Below, one piece after another: positions 42,427 through 49,886 of a stretch of 64,000 bases of DNA (position 1 is the stretch's first letter; the number at the start of each line of letters is the position of its first letter). The notes beneath the pieces are model-generated. The model was not told where the DNA came from. It was given only the letters and a program-made list of their open reading frames with translations, and did not search any database. Position numbers and translations under genes: made by a program. The DNA comes from UBA4427 sp045106235 (GTDB taxonomy: Bacteria; Myxococcota_A; UBA9160; UBA4427): assembly GCA_045106235.1 (NCBI GenBank), contig JBGCEJ010000006.1:124001-188000 (forward strand), read 5' to 3'.

Positions 42427-44238
42427 TCAAGAGCGCTTGAAGCCAAATGCGTCAATGAGCTTGTAAACATGCGAGCGGGCGAGATCGAGTCGACGTGATG
42501 CTTCGCTGATATTCCAGTCCGTCTCCTCAAGTGTGCGCTTGAGGAGCTCGGACTGGAAAGCGCGCGTAGACTCTTGGAAGCTCTCTTGAACCGGTGAGAC
42601 GCTCATGCCTTGTTGAGCGCTCCGCTCGGGAAATAGATGGTGGGTCGATATATGGCTGAGCCCTTCGGAGGCGGCCCTGATTGCGGCGGCGGCGATTGCA
42701 GACTCGAGTTCGCGTACGTTTCCTGGCCATGAGGCCAGAGAGATCGCTGTAGTGGCTTCCTCTGTCAGCTCCAGCTTGGGCAGTCGGTTTTGCTCGCAGG
42801 ATCGAATGGTAATTGTGTGGGCGAGATCTCGGAGATCAGCCGTTCTCTCCGAGATGGGTGGAATTTCGACAGCAAGAACTTTGAGTCGGAAGTAGAGGTC
42901 TTCCCGGAAGAGTTTTTCCTTAACGAGTCCTTCTAGATTTGCGTTCGTCGCTGCGATAATTCGGATGTCGGCTTGCATGGGGTCGGCGCTTCCCAGTGGG
43001 AAGTACGACCGGGACTGCAAAAGCTGCAAGATCTTCGCCTGAGAAGCGATCGGTAGTTCGCCGATTTCGTCGAGGAAGAGCGTTCCACTCTCAGCTGCGG
43101 CGACTTTGCCTGGCAGGTCCGTCGTCGCTGTACTGTGCGCCCCAGCTTTTGCGCCGAAGAGTTCGCTTTCGATCAAAGAGTCCGGTAGGGCCGCACAATT
43201 GACTTCTATGAACGGATGTTCGGCGCGTCCGCTGTTTCGATGAATTGCTCGGGCGAGTTGAGTCTTTCCTGTTCCAGAATCGCCTGTGATGAGGACGTTG
43301 ACGTCGAGGGGGGCCGCAAGCATGGCTTGCTCCACCGCTCTCGCGAGACTCTGGCTGCGACCGATGATTTCGTCGAGGGCGTATTTCTGACGAAGGGGCG
43401 CCATGTGATCGTCGTTTGCGGGCGAACGCATTTTTACGATGACTCTGTCGGCGAGCGTCGCGAGGTGTCGTGCGAACACCTCTAGGCATTCCTTATCTTC
43501 GATGCTGTAGGCCCCGTCCGAGTTCGATTTCTCGAGGTATATGTTCCCCACTCCTGAATGCTTTCCGAGAGGCGCACATAGAACGGCCCCGATCCGTTTC
43601 ACTTGGACACTCTCGCGAGAACTGAACCGGTCGTCAAAGACGGCACTGGTGGTTTCCACGGTTTTTCCTGTGGCAAGTGCTTCGGCGATGATGCCTTTGG
43701 AGATTCTGTCGCGGATGGATTCGGCCTCGCCATCGCTGAGACTGTGTGCCATCGACCAGGTGTCTTCGCCGTTACCTTCCAGATCGCGAATCTCAATCAA
43801 TCCCTGACTTGAACCAGTGACTTCAACGACGAGTTCGAGAGCGCCGGAAAGAAAAGGTTCTACTTCTGTCGTATCCCCGAGTTCAAGCAGTCTTCGGTAA
43901 AGATCCCGTTCCCTGACAACGCGCTGTGAATCGACCATTTCCGTCACTCGGACCCCCGATAGTTTTACTCCGCCCTCGGCTGCGGACGTATAGACTAACT
44001 CGCAGTCGAGATTTTGCGCTTCGAAATCAGCGCCGACTTCACGGGAAACGTCAATTTCTGCGCTGAGGGACATCGATGGTCGGTCCGCAGCGTCCGAGGT
44101 TCCTTCTGTCTCGAAGAGGGAGCGTGTAATTCGGTCGACGCATTTGCTGCAAAAACAATGTCGTCTTGGTGCGTCATGTTTTCTGAGCAATGGAAGTGGA
44201 GACTGGCACCACTGACAGGACTGGTCGGCGGAGATCAT
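42427..44238 (-). CDS. sigma-54-dependent activator: zinc ribbon, GAF, AAA+, Fis HTH
   Basis: 603 residues from the ATG at 44238, which has GGAGA 8 bp before it; the frame stays open to 44754 but that would begin upstream of its own promoter. N-terminus: zinc ribbon (Cys 8, 11, 28, 30, 33). Middle: GAF sensor, about 110-270. Then the AAA+ sigma-54 domain: Walker A GDSGTGKT (319-326), Walker B TLFLDE (386-391) and SWPGNVREL. The GAFTGA loop that contacts sigma-54 reads GAHSTA (366-371). C-terminus: Fis-type HTH (NISEASRRLDLARSHVYKLI). It probably binds the CGTCCT-N6-AGGACG sites and drives both promoters. Confidence 0.9.
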   Translation of the reverse strand: MISADQSCQWCQSPLPLLRKHDAPRRHCFCSKCVDRITRSLFETEGTSDAADRPSMSLSAEIDVSREVGADFEAQNLDCELVYTSAAEGGVKLSGVRVTEMVDSQRVVRERDLYRRLLELGDTTEVEPFLSGALELVVEVTGSSQGLIEIRDLEGNGEDTWSMAHSLSDGEAESIRDRISKGIIAEALATGKTVETTSAVFDDRFSSRESVQVKRIGAVLCAPLGKHSGVGNIYLEKSNSDGAYSIEDKECLEVFARHLATLADRVIVKMRSPANDDHMAPLRQKYALDEIIGRSQSLARAVEQAMLAAPLDVNVLITGDSGTGKTQLARAIHRNSGRAEHPFIEVNCAALPDSLIESELFGAKAGAHSTATTDLPGKVAAAESGTLFLDEIGELPIASQAKILQLLQSRSYFPLGSADPMQADIRIIAATNANLEGLVKEKLFREDLYFRLKVLAVEIPPISERTADLRDLAHTITIRSCEQNRLPKLELTEEATTAISLASWPGNVRELESAIAAAAIRAASEGLSHISTHHLFPERSAQQGMSVSPVQESFQESTRAFQSELLKRTLEETDWNISEASRRLDLARSHVYKLIDAFGFKRS

Positions 44239-44240
44239 GA

Positions 44241-44576
44241 TTATCGTCTCCTGTCGTTGCGTGGATTGGAGCTGGGCGTCCTTGGGCTCTCTGACGGGCG
44301 GGCAAATTGAGAGTTTGGGCACCTTCTGCTGTGATGTGCGGAGTGTTGCGTTCGTTGGTTTTTCGAAGAGCTCTTCGAAGGGATTTGCGTATTTTCCTTG
44401 CCGGCGATTGACGGGACGGTCAGTAGAGAGGTGTCCAATGAGATTCGCGTTGGGAGTGGATCTGATAGAGCCATTCGCACGTCGATTGTTGCCGGCACTG
44501 TTGTCGCTGATCGATTCTTCGGTCGTTGGTGGAGACACAGCATGTGGAGCCTTGCGGGCGTGGAAGTCGTTTTCAT
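44241..44576 (-). CDS. possible 111-residue leader protein before the activator
   Basis: The ATG at 44576 has GGAGA six bases upstream, and the stop is 2 bp before the activator ATG, so the spacing is right for a coupled leader gene. The predicted transcript start (~44661) includes it. The product is basic, Ser/Thr/Pro-rich and resembles no family. The activator frame is also open here and reads somewhat more protein-like, so an N-terminally extended activator (from ATG 44604) is the alternative. Confidence 0.35.
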   Translation of the reverse strand: MKTTSTPARLHMLCLHQRPKNRSATTVPATIDVRMALSDPLPTRISLDTSLLTVPSIAGKENTQIPSKSSSKNQRTQHSAHHSRRCPNSQFARPSESPRTPSSNPRNDRRR

Positions 44577-44671
44577 TTCTATTCTCCTGCCCTTGGCTTT
44601 GCATGCAATTGAGAATCGTTGACGGACGCAAAGGGAATCCGAAAGGGCGGTGGCTGGATTCTCTTTGATAA

Positions 44672-44687
44672 AGCAAGCCGTGTGCCA
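44672..44687 (-). promoter_or_regulatory. sigma-54 promoter of the activator gene
   Basis: On the minus strand this reads TGGCACA-CGGC-TTGCT, one base from TGGCACG-N4-TTGCW, with the exact 10-base GG-GC spacing. Transcription should start near 44661, leaving a leader of about 420 nt before 44238. The activator therefore probably drives its own gene. Confidence 0.82.
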
Positions 44688-44726
44688 GCTGTGAGAGTGG
44701 GCTGGAAGGAGGCGGGGCGACTGAGG

Positions 44727-44744
44727 CGTCCTTTTTAGAGGACG
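44727..44744. promoter_or_regulatory. perfect palindrome CGTCCT-N6-AGGACG (proximal activator site)
   Basis: A perfect inverted repeat whose centre is 62 bp upstream of the -12 GC of the activator promoter. Its sequence recurs at 44760 and, less perfectly, twice before the peroxidase operon. Read as the DNA site of the Fis-type HTH of the activator. Confidence 0.75.
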
Positions 44745-44759
44745 ATTGCCGCATACAGC

Positions 44760-44777
44760 CGTCCTGTACGGAGGACG
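44760..44777. promoter_or_regulatory. perfect palindrome CGTCCT-N6-AGGACG (distal activator site)
   Basis: Second perfect copy, 33 bp (about three turns) from the proximal one and 95 bp from the -12 GC. Paired enhancer sites at whole-turn spacing are typical for hexamer assembly of sigma-54 activators. Confidence 0.75.
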
Positions 44778-44984
44778 ACGTAAGTCAAAGGCAGGTCGCT
44801 CTATCGACAGGAGCGGTCAATGCGTGCTTCTTGTCGATCGCTCGTGCGGGGGCGACTGCTCGCAATGCGAATCAAGGCCTTCGCCGCGTGGGCAGACAGT
44901 GTGGTCGGGCGGAGACCTATAGGATTATTCTGCGATGCGGGATCGTCTTTTGACTGGGGGCGTTGCGCCCAGCCGGAGCTCCGC
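44778..44984. other. intergenic, no gene seen
   Basis: About 200 bp between the activator control region and the end of the leftward serine hydrolase gene. I see no coding sequence or clear structure. Confidence 0.5.
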
Positions 44985-46211
44985 CTAATCCGCCATCAAG
45001 GCCCCGTACACGATCGCTTTAAGCTGTCCGCGAAAGTCGAAGGTGCGTGAGGGCATGAGTTGGGTCATGAAGATGACGCTCAGCTCTTCTTTTGGATCGA
45101 CCCAGAAAACCGTACTCGCCGCGCCGCCCCAGGCGTATTCGCCGACGCTCCCCACGTTTTGGCCCGCGACGGTGTCGAGGAGGGTCGAGAAGCCGAGACC
45201 AAAGCCCGTGCCTTCGTACGGAGTTTCGCCGAAGAGGCCTGTACTGGCTTCCGTGAGGTCGACGCCGCCCTTGAGATGGTTCTGGGTCATCAATTCGAGG
45301 GTTCGGGGGCCAATGATGCGTTTCCCGTCGAGCGTTCCGCGGCCTAAGAGCATGCGGCAAAACTGAAGATAGTCGGCCATGGTCGAAACGAGGCCGCCAC
45401 CACCAGAGAAGAGGGTGACGCCTTCGCGGTACGCGCTTTCCTGGGGATCGTCCACTACGCGAAGGCTCTTGTCTCGGCGGCGCTCGTAGTTGGCGGCGAG
45501 GCGGGGGAGATTGGCTTCGGGAACTTCGAATGCGGTATCGACCATGCCGAGGGGGGCAAAGATGCGTTCTTGAAAGAATCGGTCGAGGCTTTGTGCTGAG
45601 AGGATCTCGACGAGTCGTCCGCAGACGTCTGTTGAGACGGAGTAGTTCCAGTGCTCGCCCGGTGAAAATTCCAGCGGGAGCTCCGCCAATTCGGCAATCA
45701 TCTCTTCGAGCGTGCTCGAGCGGGTTTTCATAGCGATGCCCGCTTTGCGGTATCCGGCGTCGACGTTCGTCCGCGCCATGAATCCGTAGGTCAGCCCGGA
45801 TTGATGGGAGAGCAGGTCGCGAATCGTCATGGGCCGGTCGCAGCTTCGCGTCACATAATGCGGATACACACCTTGCTCATAAACGCGGAGCTTCGCGAAC
45901 TCAGGGATGTAGCGGTGGACGGGATCCGCGAGTGAGAATCGTCCTTCTTCATGCAGCATCATGAGCGCGACCGACGTGATCGGCTTAGTCATGGAGTAGA
46001 TACGAAAGAGCGTGTCTTCGGTCAGCTGCGTGTCACGCTCGATGTCTCGCACGCCCAGGACGCTGTGATGGGCGACTTTGCCGCGGCGAAAGACGAGGGT
46101 TTGGCAGCCCGCGATCTTGCCGGGGCGGACGTAATTCTCGTTAAGATGGCGATCGATTTGGGCGAGCTGAGACCCGGATAAGCCAACGGTCTCGGGGCGA
46201 ACGACGTTCAT
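44985..46211 (-). CDS. serine hydrolase, class C beta-lactamase/EstB-like
   Basis: About 408 residues from ATG 46211 (the frame opens at 46232). Catalytic motifs of the PF00144 family: SxxK in YSMTKPITS, the YxN-type tyrosine in HWNYSVST, and a late AWGGAAST region. Relatives include carboxylesterases (EstB), D-aminopeptidases and lovastatin esterases more often than true beta-lactamases. No signal peptide. An isolated gene, leftward like the LTA-synthase gene upstream of it. Confidence 0.88.
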   Translation of the reverse strand: MNVVRPETVGLSGSQLAQIDRHLNENYVRPGKIAGCQTLVFRRGKVAHHSVLGVRDIERDTQLTEDTLFRIYSMTKPITSVALMMLHEEGRFSLADPVHRYIPEFAKLRVYEQGVYPHYVTRSCDRPMTIRDLLSHQSGLTYGFMARTNVDAGYRKAGIAMKTRSSTLEEMIAELAELPLEFSPGEHWNYSVSTDVCGRLVEILSAQSLDRFFQERIFAPLGMVDTAFEVPEANLPRLAANYERRRDKSLRVVDDPQESAYREGVTLFSGGGGLVSTMADYLQFCRMLLGRGTLDGKRIIGPRTLELMTQNHLKGGVDLTEASTGLFGETPYEGTGFGLGFSTLLDTVAGQNVGSVGEYAWGGAASTVFWVDPKEELSVIFMTQLMPSRTFDFRGQLKAIVYGALMAD

Positions 46212-46312
46212 GCGGGTACGGCTCCTCGCCAATTCTCATTGAAGCGAGAGGGTAGGCCGTTGCGCCGATCCTGCGAGTCTTGAAAGGCGCCGGTCGAGTA
46301 CCTGTGGCCGGC

Positions 46313-48361
46313 CTAGCGGGCGCCGAGCTTCGCGACCTCGCCTGATTGGGCGGCAGGTTTCGCGGGGGCCTGACCTTCTGCCCAGTATTCAGGGTGGTCG
46401 AGCAGCAAGCGGACGATGACCTGTTCCTTGCTGCCTTCGATGAGACTGGGCAGCTCGTCGATGGCTGGGCGGTTTTTCATTTTCTCCGGGTCTGGGCAGC
46501 CACTTCCGCGAGAGGTGTGGATGCATTGTCGGTAGGCAAACAGCGAATCGCCCAGGCGCGAGAGCAAGGGGACGGGATCGCGGAGTTCGTCGGGGACAAG
46601 CAGGTTCGTGCCGAGTACGCCGTACGGGACGGGTTCGCCGAGGAGGTGCATCAGCGTCGGGAAAGTGTCGTGAAGGCCAGCGGTCGCCGTCGTATGGGCG
46701 GCCCGATGGTTCGCGATCGTTTCCTCTTGGCCGGGGATGACGACCACAAAGGGGACGCGTTCCTCGGCGACGGTGTACGCGAATTGGCTCATGCCGGGGA
46801 GCGTCTTTTCGGTGTGCAGAGCGCCCGTGTCATGGTCCCCGTAGATCACGAAGACGGTGTCTTTGAGCATGTCATGGGCTTCCATATCCGCAAAGAAGCT
46901 GGCCAGGGCATCGTCGGTGTAGCGGGCGCTGCGCAGGTACGGGCCGAGCAGTCCCCAGCCATCCGCGGGCGTGACACTCGGGAATTTCTCGTTGTAGCTC
47001 GCGGGGGTATAGACGAAGGGATGATGGCTCGAGAGTGAGATCATGAAGGAGAAAGAGAGAGGGCCGTCATCGGCGATGCGGTCGATCATGTAGTCGTAGA
47101 CGACGCCGTCGGGAACGCCGAGTCCCAGGACCTCTTCGCTGCCGTAGACCTCGTCGAAGAAGGTCTTTTCGAAGCCGTAGGTGGGATGCGTGTAGGTGCG
47201 GTTCCAGAAGGACATCTTATGTCCGTGATAGGAGGCGGTGCTATAGCCCATCTCGGCGAGGGTGCGCGGGAGATAGCTCTTGGCACGATCGGGATGGGCG
47301 AAAGAGTTAGGGCGGCTCGTGTCAGGGAGGAGTCCGGTCATGACCGCGAATTCTGCGTCGGAAGTCCGGCCCATCGCCGTGACGTCCATGACGTAGTCCC
47401 AGGAGAGTCCCTGTCGCGTTAGGCTCGAGAGGAAGGGCATAACAGGTTCGCTGTCCGCTTCGAGATCCAGGAGCCAATGCACGATGGCTTCGAGTTGGAT
47501 GACGACGATCCGGCGTCCGCTGGCTATGCCCGAAAGCGGCGTATCGATCCGGTTGAGGGCCTGCTTGCGTTCGACGATTGCGTCGATTTCCGCGACGCGC
47601 TCCTCTGTGAGGGGCGCTCGGTCGACGCCGATTTCGAGAAATGAAGCGAGGTCTTTCGCGTGATAGTTGTAGAGACCGAAAGTCGACGCATAGGTGCCGT
47701 AGGAATAGCGGGAGCCCCAATGATCGATGGGCATGACCCATTTGTCTCGACCCAAGTGATGGGTGTCTTCGTAGATGGGCGTGAACCAAGAGATGAGGGT
47801 GACGGCGGTGAGGACGCCCGCGACACAGAGGCCGGCGCGCTTCCGTTGTCTCCAGGCCATCGGCGCTCGGTCTTGTCCGACGAGGAGCCGCCTAGGAAGG
47901 ATGGCGAGCGCAGAGAGTGCGAGGAATGCAGGCGGGTAGATCCAATCGGCGGCGTTCAGAACGTCGAGGACGCTGGCCTTCACGTCCCAGAGTTGATGCA
48001 CCGTGCCTGCGCTCACAAGCGAGGTGACCGAGCCAAAGAAGCGGAAGTACGCCGCATCGCCGATCACGACAAAAGACCAGAGCATTCCCATTACGCCGAG
48101 AAAAACGATCCTTGCTCGGAAGGGGAACAGGAAAGCCAGCGCGATGAGGAAGAGCGGCCAGATGAGGCGCCACAGGAGATAAGGGATCGGGCCGCCATCC
48201 GTGAGTGCGGTGAGAACGGAATGCTCCTGCACGATCATGAGGACCGAAAAGAGCAGGGCGATCCCAAGCGTGACGAAGACCTCGTGTGGCGTCTTCGGGG
48301 GCTTTGTGTCGGCGGTTGGAGATGGTCCAGGTTGCACTTCGACCGACTCGCTCTGTGTCAT
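46313..48361 (-). CDS. LTA synthase / phosphoglycerol transferase-type membrane protein
   Basis: About 682 residues from ATG 48361 (a TTG at 48406 is also open). Five N-terminal membrane helices are followed by an extracytoplasmic sulfatase-fold domain. Active-site pattern of LtaS: VIQLEAI (metal Glu ~291), AMGRTSDAEF (nucleophile Thr ~333), YGDHD (metal Asp-His). LtaS-type enzymes move phosphoglycerol or related head groups onto envelope glycans. In Gram-negative bacteria they modify periplasmic glucans (OpgB-like) or lipids. The acceptor here is unknown. Confidence 0.9.
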   Translation of the reverse strand: MTQSESVEVQPGPSPTADTKPPKTPHEVFVTLGIALLFSVLMIVQEHSVLTALTDGGPIPYLLWRLIWPLFLIALAFLFPFRARIVFLGVMGMLWSFVVIGDAAYFRFFGSVTSLVSAGTVHQLWDVKASVLDVLNAADWIYPPAFLALSALAILPRRLLVGQDRAPMAWRQRKRAGLCVAGVLTAVTLISWFTPIYEDTHHLGRDKWVMPIDHWGSRYSYGTYASTFGLYNYHAKDLASFLEIGVDRAPLTEERVAEIDAIVERKQALNRIDTPLSGIASGRRIVVIQLEAIVHWLLDLEADSEPVMPFLSSLTRQGLSWDYVMDVTAMGRTSDAEFAVMTGLLPDTSRPNSFAHPDRAKSYLPRTLAEMGYSTASYHGHKMSFWNRTYTHPTYGFEKTFFDEVYGSEEVLGLGVPDGVVYDYMIDRIADDGPLSFSFMISLSSHHPFVYTPASYNEKFPSVTPADGWGLLGPYLRSARYTDDALASFFADMEAHDMLKDTVFVIYGDHDTGALHTEKTLPGMSQFAYTVAEERVPFVVVIPGQEETIANHRAAHTTATAGLHDTFPTLMHLLGEPVPYGVLGTNLLVPDELRDPVPLLSRLGDSLFAYRQCIHTSRGSGCPDPEKMKNRPAIDELPSLIEGSKEQVIVRLLLDHPEYWAEGQAPAKPAAQSGEVAKLGAR

Positions 48362-48639
48362 TTTCAGCTGGCCTCGCAGAGATTGAAGTGGAAGCCGGCG
48401 TCTCAAGATCGCTTCGCTTCCTCCTGGAATATCGGCAATTCATGTGAAATGAATGAGCAGAAAATCACGCAGATACCCGACCCAGCGCTGTAAATCGGCC
48501 TTTCGCGCCCGCGATTCTTGATTTGGGTTCGATCCAGGTCCGTTTGGCATGTAAGGAGGACCCAGGAAGGGGGCGATTGGGCCCCGAAATCTTATGTAGG
48601 GTGTGAACAGGAATGACTCGATCCGGATCGGAGACTGAA

Positions 48640-49620
48640 ATGCGTGTTCAAGGGAAGAGCATCGGAACAGGGCTCTTTTGCGATCGGGGCTTTGCTTTCG
48701 TCCTCGCGGCGGCGCTCCTCGTTCAGGGGGCATCGAGTCAGGCGGCTCCGGCGGTGGATGGGCCCAGTCTGCGTTGGTTCGGGGGCTACGATTTCGGGTT
48801 CACTGCGGGGGAGACATCCAGTTTCGGCGGCTTCGGCACGGTGGCGTTCCCTGAAATCAAAACACACGCTTTCGGCAGTGGGCTTCTTTTGACGATGCCC
48901 CTCCACCCCCGAATCGGGGTGAGGCTCGGTCTTGCTGGAGGCGGACAGGTTTCTGAGTTCGACTACGAATTTCCTTTTTTCGGCGCGGCGAATGGAGACG
49001 AGATTTGGGGATGGGATGTGACGACGGGTGCGGACGTGTTTGCGCGGAATCCCGAGGTCGGATTCGTTGAACTGGGATATCGATATCGGTACGCGAGCTT
49101 TGATTCCAACCCGGGATTCGAAGAGCAGAGGCAAATTGGGACGCTGGCGGCAGGACTCTATTTGGGATCTTCGGCGCTCCTGGCAGATGGAGGTCAGCCG
49201 AGAAAGAGATGGCGGTCTCCAACGATCGATCTAGAGACGCGATTTACGTATAGCCGCATCCTGCTTGAACGTAGGGGATTCGACAGCACGAGCCCTGAAT
49301 ACAGCATTGAAGCGCTTGCCCATGTCTACCTTGGGGAGCGGGTCCGATTCGGGCTCGGCGGGCGCTATGCCTACGAGGATGTTAATTCGATCGATGACTT
49401 TTGGTCGAGAGATGTGCGCGGACTGCTTCGGCTCTTATGGCTTATACCGGTAGGGGGATCCCAGTCCTTGACGTTAGGGCTTCGTGCAAGCGGCGGGGAA
49501 ATCCGGGAAAAGGGTTTCTTTGGGAGCTTTGACAGAGCTGTTGCTTCGGCGGGCTTCGAGATTGGGGTTCTCTATCCCGGCGGAGACTCTTTGGTTCGGC
49601 TCCTTCGCGAACGCTTCTAG
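48640..49620 (+). CDS. probable outer-membrane beta-barrel protein
   Basis: About 326 residues from ATG 48640, with GGAGAC before it (another ATG at 48613). The signal peptide FAFVLAAALLVQGASSQA is followed by about 12-14 amphipathic strands with alternating hydrophobic residues (WFGGYDFGFTAG, VRLGLAGGG, VELGYRYRYASF, DLETRFTYSRI, VRFGLGGRYAY, SLTLGLRASGG). The last residue is Phe (RERF), a typical outer-membrane insertion signature. No known family recognised. Confidence 0.7.
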   Translation: MRVQGKSIGTGLFCDRGFAFVLAAALLVQGASSQAAPAVDGPSLRWFGGYDFGFTAGETSSFGGFGTVAFPEIKTHAFGSGLLLTMPLHPRIGVRLGLAGGGQVSEFDYEFPFFGAANGDEIWGWDVTTGADVFARNPEVGFVELGYRYRYASFDSNPGFEEQRQIGTLAAGLYLGSSALLADGGQPRKRWRSPTIDLETRFTYSRILLERRGFDSTSPEYSIEALAHVYLGERVRFGLGGRYAYEDVNSIDDFWSRDVRGLLRLLWLIPVGGSQSLTLGLRASGGEIREKGFFGSFDRAVASAGFEIGVLYPGGDSLVRLLRERF

Positions 49621-49886
49621 AAAATGGGCGGAGGATGAGTCCTTTGATTCGGGTCGAATAGGCGATTCACTATTAGTCTCGGTCGAACATTCGATATCGG
49701 CGTTTTTCCGCCTAATCCATTTGAGGTCCTTAGGAAGTGTAGGGCGGTTGATCCGGGGGAGTTGGACCCCCTTTCCTTGTGCTAGGCGTCGAAAACAGCG
49801 ACGCAAATGCGCATGGATTAGTGTTATGCTTCTGTGAGGGGAGGTAGGCATCCCCTGGCCGCTCGTTAGACCCGAGGAGACTCCCT

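Noticed and set aside
44238..44754. activator start at 44754 (775 codons)
   Set aside because: This start would lie upstream of the gene's own sigma-54 promoter and between its enhancer palindromes; the ATG at 44238 has a good ribosome site.
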